Source of the DNA: Psychrobacter fozii | GTDB lineage: Bacteria; Pseudomonadota; Gammaproteobacteria; Pseudomonadales; Moraxellaceae | DNA: 64,000 bases | Assembly (NCBI RefSeq): GCF_003217155.1 | Contig: NZ_QJSU01000011.1 | Location: 37,246 to 101,245, forward strand | Direction of reading: 5' to 3' | Made by a program: the position numbers and the translations under genes | The notes under the pieces: model-generated | Database searches by the model: none | What the model saw: only the letters and a program-made list of their open reading frames with translations | Told to the model about the DNA's origin: nothing | Shown: positions 9,608-20,303 of the stretch, piece after piece | Position numbering within the stretch: the stretch's first letter is position 1 | Layout of the letters: each line of letters starts with the position of its first letter

Positions 9608-10390
9608 TTATATATTATTTTCGCTAATCTTTTCTTTGTAATAATTGAACTGCTCTTTTATCCATTCTGGTTTATATAACTCGAAACGTACTTCATTTGG
9701 GTTTCCAAGTTCAAATGTAGGCTCTATCAGCTTAGCGCCCATCGTACCAGCTACGTCGAAAAGAGCTTGGGCTACTTTTTCCCATGCAGTGGCCGCCAGT
9801 TGAGTAAGCTCTATATCTGGAAATTCTGATAGTCGCCAGTGGCGCTCAACGCAAGTATATTCACCACTTCCATCATCTTCCTGGTAAAGAATCCCAAGAA
9901 AGTCTTCATCTTTCGCAGCAATGTAGATATATCTTTTTACTGCTTCTTCACTATCACTAAGAGGATCTATTGGCATTCCAATTCCTAACTTCATACCTTT
10001 ACCTCTCGTAAAACCAACACTGCCTGTACTAGCGGGTTGAAGCATAGATTTATGAACAACTATATCTCGTTGTCTATATAAATAACTAATTAGCGGATCC
10101 GAAGAAAGTGCAGTCTTTTTTTGTTTTACAAATGCAGAAGTTATTTTATCTTTTTGCAGTTCCATCGTTAACAGCTGCATAATCTCTTTAAGAGATTTGA
10201 GAAATGAGGATAGAGACCATCTGAACCTATCAGCGAAATGGTAATTTTCTTCCATTAGTCGAATAAACCATGCGGCTTCCTCTAGACGGTCAAATGTAGA
10301 AGATAATGATTCAAATACTTCTTTATTTGGGCACTTGTTCATATGAAGTAACATCCGATGTATTATGATAATGTTATTACAGCGTAACAT
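9608..10390 (-). CDS. Hypothetical protein, possible HEPN-like N-terminal domain
   Basis: Family not recognised. 260 residues, soluble, no signal or membrane segment. The N-terminal half is helical, with charged helices at 25-90, then LYRQRDIVVHKS: Arg108-x4-His113 fits the RX4-6H motif of HEPN ribonuclease/nucleotide-binding domains. The C-terminal half looks beta-rich (YIYIAAKDEDFLGILYQ, YTCVERHWRLSEF). The start is uncertain; ATG at 10342 (MNKCPNKEVF) may be the true one. It sits between two gene-tail remnants and is rather AT-rich, suggesting acquisition. HEPN assignment is inference from one motif and helix pattern. Confidence 0.6.
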   Translation of the reverse strand: MLRCNNIIIIHRMLLHMNKCPNKEVFESLSSTFDRLEEAAWFIRLMEENYHFADRFRWSLSSFLKSLKEIMQLLTMELQKDKITSAFVKQKKTALSSDPLISYLYRQRDIVVHKSMLQPASTGSVGFTRGKGMKLGIGMPIDPLSDSEEAVKRYIYIAAKDEDFLGILYQEDDGSGEYTCVERHWRLSEFPDIELTQLAATAWEKVAQALFDVAGTMGAKLIEPTFELGNPNEVRFELYKPEWIKEQFNYYKEKISENNI

Positions 10391-10474
10391 CTTATTTATA
10401 ATTAATTAGAGTTGAAAAGTATTAATCAACTTAAGCTATGTTTACTGCGAAAATTTGATAAAAATAGATCAGCA

Positions 10475-10547
10475 CTACAACATCTCAAACCTACCCAACG
10501 CTTCCCTTAATATCGAAATATTATAATAAGTATGTGCTTTAAGGCAA
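10475..10547 (-). pseudogene. Decayed copy of the DUF72 gene 3' end (distal copy)
   Basis: Read on the minus strand it gives LKAHTYYNISILREALGRFEML-stop, against TKAHAYYNIVMLREALSAHHFEIF-stop at the end of the DUF72 gene (11839-12666). Only the tail is present, without start or body. Near-identical stretch TTATTATAAT is shared at nucleotide level. Confidence 0.78.
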
Positions 10548-10556
10548 CCTACCAAT

Positions 10557-10637
10557 ATTCGGCACCTCAAACCCAACACTACCTAGCGCTTCCTTTAACA
10601 TCGAGATCTTGTAATAAGCATATGTTTTATTCTTGGT
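10557..10637 (-). pseudogene. Decayed copy of the DUF72 gene 3' end (proximal copy)
   Basis: Minus-strand reading TYAYYKISMLKEALGSVGFEVP resembles the DUF72 C-terminus and the distal copy 90 bases away; this copy has lost its stop. It begins a few bases after the stop of the YdjM-like gene, so the order is DUF72, YdjM-like, tail, tail. Confidence 0.75.
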
Positions 10638-10642
10638 TAGCA

Positions 10643-11812
10643 CTAATCCTCATCAACCAAAACCCAACCACCATCGTTATCCACGACCGACTCATCGAAC
10701 ACTCTCACAAACCCTTGTTTCACCAATTCAATACGCGATACTTCAGGTTCGCTATCAACTTTGACAATGGGTGCATCTATAGGCGTAACAGATTGCCATG
10801 GCGACTGTTGTCCTGTTTTATTAGCCAATACAAAACTAAAGAACGCAGTGTCGCCTGCCATCATACGTAGGTCATCAACGACCAACTGGACGTCTTGTTT
10901 GTGAGGTTCAACAGCGTCATCAAGCATTGTTTGAGTTCGGTAGCCTGTCCAATCACCAGAGAACCAATCCAGCCTGTGCGCATAGGGCTGGCTCGCTGTT
11001 GGTAGGTTTGCACGTAGCATCTGCGAGTTATCATACTGCGTCAGATAGCGATACTCAGGCAAGCGACTGTCTAAAACGCTACCACGTATTTCAATCAATC
11101 TATTTTGATCGTCTTCAGCGACCGTACGCCACATCAGGATAGTAGGTAGCACAGGCATGGTTTTGATACGAGCTATATTGTCTATTTTGGCAGCTGCTAA
11201 CGTTTGCTCAGCTTTGTCTTGCGCGTAATATTTTAGCCCTAATGAAAGCATCAAATACCCACTACTGATGACCAGCATCCAAATAGCAAGCCGTTGACAG
11301 TGGACTAATACACCAGTTTTAAAAATACCAAGCTTGCGTCCTTGTGTCAGCCCTACGATCATGGCGATGAGCAGTGGCAACGTATATAGCGGATCGATGA
11401 TAAACATCGACGCAATACTAAAAGGCGTCAGCGATAAAGACTCTTGTAGCGGCCACAACAATTGCGTGCCATAGACCGTGAAGCTGTCTAAAATTGGATG
11501 GGTCGTGAGCGCTAGCGTCATGGCCGTTGCCAAGCGCGCAGTAGAGTAAGGCAGTGGCATGTTGCGCCATGCATGATAGCGACTGATTGCCCACGCGCCC
11601 ACGATACCTACTGCCGTCAGGACGATTAGCGAATGACTAAAACCACGGTGATAGGTCATATTACTGATGGGGTCAGGATAATGTATTAGTACATCCAAAT
11701 CGGGCAACGTGCCCAGCATGGCTCCGTATAGATAAGCTTTGCGCCCTTGGTATTTACCCAGTACCGCACCTTGCACACTAGCGCCTAAAACAATCTGACT
11801 GAGTGAATCCAT
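10643..11812 (-). CDS. YdjM/YbcI-like membrane-bound metal-dependent hydrolase
   Basis: Family of inner-membrane proteins (PF04307, LexA-binding YdjM type) of unclear function. Seen: MDSLSQIVLGASVQGAVLG start, GTLPDLDVL (residue 34), TYHRGFSHSL with conserved His (54-63), and THPILDSFTVYGTQLLWP (about 115-132); several membrane segments up to about residue 195, then a C-terminal domain (200-389) outside the common family core. Lies 26 bases downstream of the DUF72 gene, same strand, and is bounded downstream by DUF72 tail remnants. Confidence 0.88.
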   Translation of the reverse strand: MDSLSQIVLGASVQGAVLGKYQGRKAYLYGAMLGTLPDLDVLIHYPDPISNMTYHRGFSHSLIVLTAVGIVGAWAISRYHAWRNMPLPYSTARLATAMTLALTTHPILDSFTVYGTQLLWPLQESLSLTPFSIASMFIIDPLYTLPLLIAMIVGLTQGRKLGIFKTGVLVHCQRLAIWMLVISSGYLMLSLGLKYYAQDKAEQTLAAAKIDNIARIKTMPVLPTILMWRTVAEDDQNRLIEIRGSVLDSRLPEYRYLTQYDNSQMLRANLPTASQPYAHRLDWFSGDWTGYRTQTMLDDAVEPHKQDVQLVVDDLRMMAGDTAFFSFVLANKTGQQSPWQSVTPIDAPIVKVDSEPEVSRIELVKQGFVRVFDESVVDNDGGWVLVDED

Positions 11813-11838
11813 GGTTATCTACTTGTATGGTTTCTTGT

Positions 11839-12657
11839 TTAAAAAATCTCAAAATGGTGAGCGGATAATGCCTCACGCAGCATCACAATATTATAATAAG
11901 CATGTGCTTTAGTGGTGTTTTGAAAGAAGATGTATAACGTATCGAAATGCTGACGTTGATTGGCAATCGCTTGCGCCCAGTCCTGCATCTCCGCCTCGCT
12001 ATAGCGATAATCATGACGGTCAGCTGCACTCATAGCGTCCCACCAGTTCAGGTTATTACCATGCATGCGCAGATAGCCAGTGCGTTCAGTGAATATCAAT
12101 CGTGATGGTGGTAGGCCATTCACCTTAGGATAATCAACGCTACACCAAATTAGACCTTGCTGCCGAAAGCTATCGACCACTTGCGGCGTGTGCCAAGCGT
12201 TATGACGAAACTCAATGGTGAGTGGATAGTCTTGAAACCAACTGACAAGATTGGCCAGATAGAGGCGATGCTCGCGAGTACGATCAAAGCCATGCGGAAA
12301 CTGTAATAGTAAAGGTGCTAAAGCATTTGCTTCGATAAGCGGCGATAAGGCGTTCAAAAATGCCTGTGCGTGCTCGCTTGTGCCTTTGCGTGCATGAGTG
12401 AAGTCCTGATGCAGTTTGACAGCAAATTTTAACTGACTGTCCGTTTGTACGTAGGCTTTATTAACCATACCCGCGAAGGCTTTTTGCCCGATAGGTGCGT
12501 AGAACGTGCTGTTAATCTCCACCGCACCATATTGCTTGGCATACTCACGTAAAAAGTCCGTCTTTTTGGTGCCAGTAGGATACAGCGTACCGAGCATGTC
12601 AGTATCGCTATAGCCGCCAGTGCCAAGGTAAATACGCGGGGTAGGGTTACTGTCCAT
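11839..12657 (-). CDS. DUF72 family protein (YecE-like)
   Basis: TIM-barrel-like family of unknown function, often near DNA metabolism genes. Seen: RIYLGTGGYSDTDM at the N-terminus, EINSTFYAPIG, FAVKLHQDFTH, LLLQFPHGF, TIEFRHNAWH, RMHGNN, and the C-terminal FFQNTTKAHAYYNIVMLREAL that is typical of the family. I took ATG 12657; a GTG three codons upstream is possible. Two decayed tails of this gene lie beyond the next gene. Confidence 0.93.
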   Translation of the reverse strand: MDSNPTPRIYLGTGGYSDTDMLGTLYPTGTKKTDFLREYAKQYGAVEINSTFYAPIGQKAFAGMVNKAYVQTDSQLKFAVKLHQDFTHARKGTSEHAQAFLNALSPLIEANALAPLLLQFPHGFDRTREHRLYLANLVSWFQDYPLTIEFRHNAWHTPQVVDSFRQQGLIWCSVDYPKVNGLPPSRLIFTERTGYLRMHGNNLNWWDAMSAADRHDYRYSEAEMQDWAQAIANQRQHFDTLYIFFQNTTKAHAYYNIVMLREALSAHHFEIF

Positions 12658-12728
12658 GTTGACCACTCACTGCCGTTTTGGTTAATAAAGTTTGCTACGA
12701 TATTTTTTGTCTTCGGTTATTCGCTAAA

Positions 12729-13790
12729 CTATTTCTTACGCGACCATAGCCACTCAATCAATGCCAATAGTGCGTCTGTATTTGTTTTTTCGTTTTCACT
12801 ACTCAATTCACCACTACTTAGTTCACGCATAATGGCTGCGCGTCCGTCATTAAACAGCGATTGCGCATAGTCAGTCGCCTTCTCAACGCCCATGAATTTT
12901 ACATAGGTAGACTTGTCCAGTTTTTCATCGCTACCGGCAGGCTTGCCAAGCGTATCCGTGCTAGTCGTCACATCTAATATATCGTCCTGAACTTGAAAGG
13001 CCAGACCAATATGCTGAGCGCACTCTTGTAGTGCCATACGCTGAGGAGCGGTCGCGCCAGCACAGACACCACCCATGAGCATGGCCGCTTCAATCAATGC
13101 ACCCGTTTTGTCACGGTGAATGGCTTCCAAATCAGTTTGTGAGATGCTGTCACTGGCCTCGGCATTGAGATCTAGCATTTGACCGGAAACCATACGTCTG
13201 GCACGTGGCGTAAATATCGCCATGAGCTGGCTTGCGATAGCCGTATCAAATGGCGCAAAGGTAGGCAGCTCTGCGGTCAGTACTTCAAAGGCGAGCGTTT
13301 GTAGCACATCCCCTGCTAATAGCGCGGTCGCTTCATTAAAGACAATATGAGCAGTCGGCTGACCACGGCGCAGCTCGTCATCGTCCATACAGGGCAAGTC
13401 ATCATGTACCAACGAATAGGTATGTAGCAGCTCTACCGCTAGCGCTGCACGGCGCGCCATATCATAGTCAGCGTTGCTTTCTAGTAGTGCATCCAGACTG
13501 TCATCTTGTTCAGAGCTTTCTTGCTTAATATCTGTCTGTTTAAGACTGTTGTCATTATTCGCCGTGATACTAGAGAAGGCACTGGCGACCAACAGTGGGC
13601 GTACCAATTTGCCTTGTCCAGTCATCACATAACGGCAGGCATCAATTAGCGGATTTGGCAGCTCGGCATAAGCAAACAGCACGTCGATATCTTGCGCCAA
13701 TTGCTCGCGCACTGTGCTATGAAATTGTTCATTGTTATCAAACGAGATAAAGCCAAAAGGAGTAGGGTGTAGCGTAGAAGAAACAGTCAT
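12729..13790 (-). CDS. ispA: Polyprenyl (farnesyl/geranyl) diphosphate synthase
   Basis: Condenses isopentenyl diphosphate with allylic diphosphates to make FPP for quinones and undecaprenol. First aspartate motif DDLPCMDDD with RRG after it, second motif DDILD, plus GKLVRP binding the homoallylic substrate. 353 residues against about 300; the excess is a polar, Asp/Glu/Ser/Gln-rich insert around residues 75-108 between the GKLVRP helix and the AALAVELLHTYSLVHDDL helix. Single gene. Symbol assigned by family; a longer-chain product cannot be excluded. Confidence 0.92.
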   Translation of the reverse strand: MTVSSTLHPTPFGFISFDNNEQFHSTVREQLAQDIDVLFAYAELPNPLIDACRYVMTGQGKLVRPLLVASAFSSITANNDNSLKQTDIKQESSEQDDSLDALLESNADYDMARRAALAVELLHTYSLVHDDLPCMDDDELRRGQPTAHIVFNEATALLAGDVLQTLAFEVLTAELPTFAPFDTAIASQLMAIFTPRARRMVSGQMLDLNAEASDSISQTDLEAIHRDKTGALIEAAMLMGGVCAGATAPQRMALQECAQHIGLAFQVQDDILDVTTSTDTLGKPAGSDEKLDKSTYVKFMGVEKATDYAQSLFNDGRAAIMRELSSGELSSENEKTNTDALLALIEWLWSRKK

Positions 13791-14641
13791 AATCCAACCA
13801 TTTATAGGGATGCAGTTTATAGGAATGCAGTAAAAATTATCAGGGATAAGGTAAAAACGACATTAGTGTAGCATGATAGCGCGCATGGCTTGTGTGTGAC
13901 AAAGTATCAATCGATTGTTTTTCGCGACTGTTTTTCGCGACCATAATATTCTAACAATCTCTCGTTACGTGTCATTGATTTCACTGATGGATTGAATGTG
14001 TTGTGATAAAGGCGTATGTTTGATGGTTGCTGCTATTATTTATGCGCTGCAAGACAATATTTACTCAAAGCCTGACAGTGCCACGCTTGATTTGAGTATA
14101 CAATCATTCACTAAAGCACTTTGCGCATAAGGTAAATGCTTACAGGTGATTTAAGAGTGACTTGCGAGTATGGTATTAGCTTGTGACAGTGAGGGTCATA
14201 ATCCCCTACACTAATTGGCGTAGAGATAGTCTGATGATGAAAACATGGGTTTTATACCTGTATCTAAGCGGACAACCCATATAAAACCAAATCACAGTCA
14301 GTATTTATAACATCAATACTTGCAGCAGTAGCACCTTGAAAGAAATTATATAAATGAAGCGCCGTATTTATTTGTGTTAAAGAAACAATATAGCCATAAA
14401 TACATAATGATAAGCGCTAGATAATAAAGACATCTTCACTGGTTAATCTGCCATGTTGTTTGTCATGATGACGTTATTTTTGTCTGTCATGATGAGAATA
14501 CAGACCAATCAGTGCTATTACTTACTTTACTAACAATAACCGGCTATTTTTTACAGTCTAAAAAGTAGCTTTATAAGTTATAAACTTTATAAGTCATAAA
14601 TTTTATTACATCGTTTTTATTACAATAGAAAGGAGTTCCAC
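13791..14641. other. Long intergenic region ispA-fadB
   Basis: 851 bases with no convincing gene. It contains a direct repeat TGTCATGATGA (14461-14471 and 14485-14495, 24 bp apart) and AT-rich repeats TTATAAGT before fadB. Likely holds the fadB control region. Confidence 0.5.
14550..14577 (+). promoter_or_regulatory. Candidate fadB promoter
   Basis: TTTACA (14550-14555), 16-bp spacer, TATAAG (14572-14577), about 65 bases before the fadB start. Pattern match only. Confidence 0.35.
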
Positions 14642-16801
14642 ATGGTATACCAAGGAAATCGCATCACGGTGACAATGCTAGAGGATGGCATCGCCAATAT
14701 GCAGTACAACGCCGAAAATGAGAGCGTGAACAAATTTGATGCTGAGACCAATAAGCAGTTTGGTGAAGCAGTTAGTGCGCTAGAAAAAGCGGACGACGTA
14801 AAAGGTCTTATCGTTACTTCAGCCAAAGGCGTGTTTATCGCTGGTGCTGACATCACAGAATTCGTGGGTTCTTTCAAGAAGTCAGAAAGCGAGATCAAAG
14901 ATTGGGTCGTTCATGTCAATGACGCTTTCAATCGTTTTGAAGACCTGCCGTTTCCAAAAGTAGCTGCCATTAATGGTGCTGCAATGGGCGGCGGTTGTGA
15001 GATGACCTTGGTTTGTGAATATCGTGTCATGAGCGATAAAGCGATTATCGGTCTACCAGAAACCCAATTGGGCATCTTCCCAGGTTTTGGTGGTACGGTT
15101 CGTAGTACGCGTATCATTGGTATCGACAATGCACTTGAGCTTATCGCGACTGGCGCTCCTAAAAAAGCACTAGCAGCACTAAAGCTAGGCTTGGTTGATG
15201 CAACGGTTCCTGCTGATGACTTGCAAGATGCGGCAATTGACTTGGTCAAAAAATGTATCTCAGGTGAGCTTGATTGGAAAGCAAAACGTGAAGAAAAACT
15301 GGTTCCTGTTAAGCTAAATCAGCTTGAGCAAGCCATGGCATTCAACAGTGCCAAAGGTATGATCTTTGCCAAAGCCAATCCTAAGCAGTACCCAGCACCA
15401 GCGCTAGCAATCGCAGCGATTGAGAAGCACGTTAATTTACCACGTGACAAAGCAATCGAAGTAGAAGCCGCTGGTTTTGCAAAAGCGGCTAAAACCCCAC
15501 AAGCAGAGAGCTTGGTTGGTCTATTCTTAAACGATCAGTTGGTTAAGAAGTTAGCGAAGCAACACAGCAAAAAAGCACATGAAATCAATGAAGCCGCTGT
15601 ACTAGGCGCTGGTATCATGGGTGGCGGTATTGCCTATCAAGCAGCCAGCAAAGGCTTGCCAATCATCATGAAAGACATCAAGTCTGAGCAATTAGACCTT
15701 GGTATGGGTGAAGCCAGCAAGTTACTTGGTAAAATGGTCGATCGCGGCAAAATGACCCCAGCAAAAATGGGCGAAACCTTAAGCCGTATCCGTCCAACGC
15801 TTAACTATGGCGACTTTGCTGAAACTGATATCGTTATCGAAGCGGTAGTCGAAAATCCAAACGTGAAGCGTGCGGTTCTAAAAGAAGTAGAAGGCTTGGT
15901 TAAAGACGATTGTATCCTAGCGTCAAACACCTCAACCATCTCTATTACGTTCCTAGCAGAAGCGCTTGAACGTCCAGAAAACTTCGTTGGTATGCATTTC
16001 TTCAACCCAGTACATCGTATGCCATTGGTTGAAGTTATCCGCGGTAAGAAATCATCTGAAGAAGCCGTTGCGACTACCGTTGCTCTTGCAACTAAAATGG
16101 GTAAAGTGCCAGTAGTTGTAAATGACTGCCCAGGTTTCTTAGTTAACCGTGTTCTGTTCCCATACTTTGGCGCGTTTGACTTGCTACTTAAACAAGGTGC
16201 TGACTTTGCTCATGTTGATAAAGTTATGGAAAAATTCGGCTGGCCAATGGGTCCTGCATATCTAATCGACGTCGTCGGTCTAGATACTGGTGTTCATGGC
16301 GCAGAAGTCATGGCAGAAGGTTTCCCTGATCGCATGAAGCCTGATTATAAAGGTGCTATTGAGCTTTTATATGAAAACAAACGCCTAGGTCAGAAAAACG
16401 GTGTTGGTTTCTATAAGTATGAAATGGACAAACGCGGCAAGCCAAAGAAAGTCGCTGACGAAGCCACTTATGAGCTGCTAAAAACCACGACAGATAGCGA
16501 AAAGCAAGAATTTGACGATCAAGCCATCATTGACCGCACCATGATTGCATTCTGTAATGAAACAGTGCGTTGCTTAGAAGACAACATCGTGAGCACACCA
16601 AGCGAGGCCGACATGGCAATGATCATGGGCGTAGGTTTCCCACCATTCCGTGGTGGCCCTTGCCGTTATGTTGACCAAATGGGTCTAGAGAACTACTTGG
16701 CATTGTGTGAAAAGTACGCATATCTAGGCAAAGCTTATGAAGCCCCGCAAAAGATTCGCGATATGGCAGCAGCGGGCGAGACCTTTTACGCAACAGCGTA
16801 A
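14642..16801 (+). CDS. fadB: Fatty-acid oxidation complex alpha subunit
   Basis: Multifunctional enoyl-CoA hydratase/isomerase and 3-hydroxyacyl-CoA dehydrogenase of beta-oxidation. N-terminal crotonase domain: [21 protein letters not shown] with catalytic Glu120, Glu140 in [15 protein letters not shown]-terminal dehydrogenase: [17 protein letters not shown]-binding motif, [24 protein letters not shown] with the catalytic His, and [16 protein letters not shown]. 719 residues, normal length. Strong AAGGAG site 7 bases before ATG. Partner of FadA encoded 231 bases downstream. Confidence 0.98.
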   Translation: MVYQGNRITVTMLEDGIANMQYNAENESVNKFDAETNKQFGEAVSALEKADDVKGLIVTSAKGVFIAGADITEFVGSFKKSESEIKDWVVHVNDAFNRFEDLPFPKVAAINGAAMGGGCEMTLVCEYRVMSDKAIIGLPETQLGIFPGFGGTVRSTRIIGIDNALELIATGAPKKALAALKLGLVDATVPADDLQDAAIDLVKKCISGELDWKAKREEKLVPVKLNQLEQAMAFNSAKGMIFAKANPKQYPAPALAIAAIEKHVNLPRDKAIEVEAAGFAKAAKTPQAESLVGLFLNDQLVKKLAKQHSKKAHEINEAAVLGAGIMGGGIAYQAASKGLPIIMKDIKSEQLDLGMGEASKLLGKMVDRGKMTPAKMGETLSRIRPTLNYGDFAETDIVIEAVVENPNVKRAVLKEVEGLVKDDCILASNTSTISITFLAEALERPENFVGMHFFNPVHRMPLVEVIRGKKSSEEAVATTVALATKMGKVPVVVNDCPGFLVNRVLFPYFGAFDLLLKQGADFAHVDKVMEKFGWPMGPAYLIDVVGLDTGVHGAEVMAEGFPDRMKPDYKGAIELLYENKRLGQKNGVGFYKYEMDKRGKPKKVADEATYELLKTTTDSEKQEFDDQAIIDRTMIAFCNETVRCLEDNIVSTPSEADMAMIMGVGFPPFRGGPCRYVDQMGLENYLALCEKYAYLGKAYEAPQKIRDMAAAGETFYATA

Positions 16802-16987
16802 TAGGCAGTCACTAATAGGATGAAGTGCAGTACGTTTGTTATCTTTGCATGAAAGCAATGGAGACATGAATCGTCTCCAATAGTGAACGTACGATTATAG
16901 TTGGTTCAATTCAATACTAGTACCAGGAAATCGAGCGCAAATGTACCTATTGTACTTTAAGCGAGATTGACGAGTTAATAGTAGTAA

Positions 16988-18205
<1,218 letters not shown>

Positions 18206-18235
18206 TTGTTGATTTATTGAATTGATTCTAATAAA

Positions 18236-18262
18236 AGCTCTGCACTCGTGCAGAGTTTTTTT
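18236..18262 (+). terminator. Terminator of fadA
   Basis: CTCTGCAC/GTGCAGAG stem (18238-18245 with 18248-18255) followed by seven T. Confidence 0.9.
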
Positions 18263-18323
18263 ATTGAGATCAAAATCGATTAATTAGTTTTTAATCATAT
18301 TATTATAACTTTTTAGAGTGAAT

Positions 18324-18566
18324 ATGAAAAATTTATTGGGAATGGGATTATTATCTTTGGGTATACTTGTAGTAGCTGGATGTGCTACCACAAGCAGTAA
18401 CTGTCAGCCAACGGACAGTATTTATATGAAAAATTATCAGCAAGCATTGGATAACGGTAATAGTGAAAGTACTGCGTCGCGAATGGCGAAATACAGCTGC
18501 CAAGCGCATAACTTAGGGAAATGGGCTGAAGGTAGCAAAGACTCTGGAAACACGCCAAAAGAGTAA
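18324..18566 (+). CDS. Small lipoprotein of unknown function
   Basis: 80 residues. The N-terminus MKNLLGMGLLSLGILVVAGC is a lipoprotein signal with lipobox VAGC, so the mature protein begins at Cys and has about 60 polar residues (two more Cys at NCQP and SCQA). No family recognised. ATG 18324 is preferred to GTG 18318. Strong hairpin follows. Confidence 0.75.
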   Translation: MKNLLGMGLLSLGILVVAGCATTSSNCQPTDSIYMKNYQQALDNGNSESTASRMAKYSCQAHNLGKWAEGSKDSGNTPKE

Positions 18567-18642
18567 GTTCTACTTGATGCCAACTGCACCAAATTAGAAA
18601 CACAAAAGCAAAATAGCGATAAACTTTCACATTTATGGTCTT

Positions 18643-18695
18643 AATCGCTATAAAAAAACCTTAGCTCTAAAAGCTAAGGTTTTTTTATAGCGATT
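18643..18695. terminator. Very long perfect hairpin terminator
   Basis: 24-bp perfect inverted repeat (18643-18666 with 18672-18695), 5-base loop, internal A7/T7 runs around an ACCTTAGCT/AGCTAAGGT core. Works as terminator in both directions. Confidence 0.9.
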
Positions 18696-18825
18696 ATTTA
18701 AGTTTATCTTCATTGACGCACTGAACAAAGTATGACTAAATAAGAGTTGGTTCAACAATGATAATATTCATGATAAAACTAAAACGGATTTGAATTATAA
18801 ACGTCAGTTGTACAAGGAGTGCGCT

Positions 18826-19401
18826 ATGTCTACTATGATTACCGATCGTACCTATCGAATCGCTCGCGAAAACACGCAGGCCATGATTATTGATGTGCAA
18901 GAGCGTCTTACCCCGCATATCTATGACCACGAGAATATCGTCAAAAAAACAGTGACGCTTATCAAAGGTCTCCAAGCGCTGAATGTTCCTATCATGCTCA
19001 ATGAGCAATATAAAAAAGGTCTAGGCGATACATTGCCGGAGATACGTGAAATATTAGAAGGCACTAATGCCAAAAGCTTTGAGAAGGTCACGTTTAGTGC
19101 TTGCGATAATAATGACTCATGGCACTATCTAGCTCAGCAGAATCGAAGCATTGTTTTATTATTTGGGGTAGAGGCGCATGTCTGTGTGCTGCAAACCGCA
19201 CTCGATTTACTCGATAACGGTATGCAACCCGTCATTATTGGGGATGCGGTTGGGTCACGCTTTCCTTATGATAAAAAGCAAGCCATTCGCCGTATCCGCC
19301 GAGCAGGTGGTGTGATTACCACGGTCGAAACTATTTTGTTTGAACTATGCCGTAGCAGCGAAGATCCTGCCTTTAAAACGATTAGCAATTTGATTAAATA
19401 G
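18826..19401 (+). CDS. Isochorismatase-family cysteine hydrolase (YcaC-like)
   Basis: Cysteine hydrolase of the isochorismatase-like superfamily, 191 residues; the real substrate is unknown. Catalytic triad by motif: Asp in AMIIDVQERL, Lys in FEKVTFSAC, and Cys in VEAHVCVLQTALDLL. ATG 18826 has AAGGAG 6 bases upstream; an upstream TTG frame start at 18790 is rejected. Single gene followed by a hairpin at 19472. Confidence 0.9.
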   Translation: MSTMITDRTYRIARENTQAMIIDVQERLTPHIYDHENIVKKTVTLIKGLQALNVPIMLNEQYKKGLGDTLPEIREILEGTNAKSFEKVTFSACDNNDSWHYLAQQNRSIVLLFGVEAHVCVLQTALDLLDNGMQPVIIGDAVGSRFPYDKKQAIRRIRRAGGVITTVETILFELCRSSEDPAFKTISNLIK

Positions 19402-19471
19402 CTTTTGGCATGACGTATAGTTAAGCCGTTGGCATCATTCATATACTGATATGTTTGAATAGTTTTTATAA

Positions 19472-19503
19472 AAATAGCGCTTGATAGAATCAGCGCTATT
19501 TCT
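19472..19503 (+). terminator. Hairpin after the isochorismatase-like gene
   Basis: AAATAGCGCT/AGCGCTATTT, 10-base loop, T-rich right side. Modest terminator. Confidence 0.65.
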
Positions 19504-19560
19504 ATTTCTAATATAAGCAATATAAAGCGCAATCAATCCATAGACAAGTTAGAGAACAGT

Positions 19561-20208
19561 ATGTCAGTAGTTAATCCAGCAGTATCAACCAAACCTATTT
19601 TATCAATCGATTCAACACGCGCTGTAGACATCGATATAAATGACGTTACCCATTTTTTATTAGAGTTGGATGCGCTTAAACGAGTCAATCGTCGCAGCTA
19701 TGTGACGGGTACCACGCGCTTAGAAAACTCTGCTGAGCATTCTTGGCATTTGGCCATGGCGTGTTGGTCCATCGCTGAGCAGTTTGAGTTAGATGTCAAT
19801 CATGAAAAGTTATTGAAGTTAGCACTGGTACATGATTTGGGTGAGATTGATGCGGGCGATACGTTTTTGTATGCCAGCACGCGTAGCACTGCACACGTAG
19901 AAGAGCGTGAGGGTATTGCTCGATTACAGAACGAGCGTGGCAATGGTATTACGAATTTAAGTGAAGTTTGGGAAGAGCAAGAGACAGGCGATAGTAAGGA
20001 GACTCAGCTGCTAAAAGTGATTGATCGTTTACTGCCTTTTTTACTCAATTTAAATACCGAAGGAAAAACATGGATTGAGCTGGGTGTCACTCGCTCGCAA
20101 GTGAGCGGTGCACATGCATTTATCAAAGACAGCTTTCCTAGCATTCATGACTGGTTATCAGAAAATATCAAATACGCGACTCAGCAAGGGTGGTTGATTG
20201 ATTTGTAA
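19561..20208 (+). CDS. HD-domain hydrolase (YfbR/HDDC2-like)
   Basis: Metal-dependent phosphohydrolase; relatives dephosphorylate 5'-deoxynucleoside monophosphates. Seen: RLENSAEHSWHLA (first metal His around residue 60), LVHDLGEIDAGD (HD at about 97-98), and the later D of LLKVIDRLLPF. 215 residues, with a 30-residue N-terminal extension lacking motifs. Nucleotidase activity is inferred from family only. Confidence 0.88.
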   Translation: MSVVNPAVSTKPILSIDSTRAVDIDINDVTHFLLELDALKRVNRRSYVTGTTRLENSAEHSWHLAMACWSIAEQFELDVNHEKLLKLALVHDLGEIDAGDTFLYASTRSTAHVEEREGIARLQNERGNGITNLSEVWEEQETGDSKETQLLKVIDRLLPFLLNLNTEGKTWIELGVTRSQVSGAHAFIKDSFPSIHDWLSENIKYATQQGWLIDL

Positions 20209-20303
20209 AGGGACAGGATGATTGTTTAAACATTTTGCAACTTAGCTATCATTTGCACGTGCTACAGTACTGGTGATTGGTTCAACCAAAAAGAGATTGT
20301 TAA

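Noticed and set aside
10532..10870. 112-codon plus-strand frame
   Set aside because: Covers DUF72 tail remnants and the antisense of the YdjM-like gene.
14461..14495. Repeated TGTCATGATGA as a Pho box
   Set aside because: Spacing is 24 bp, not 11; no phosphate gene follows.
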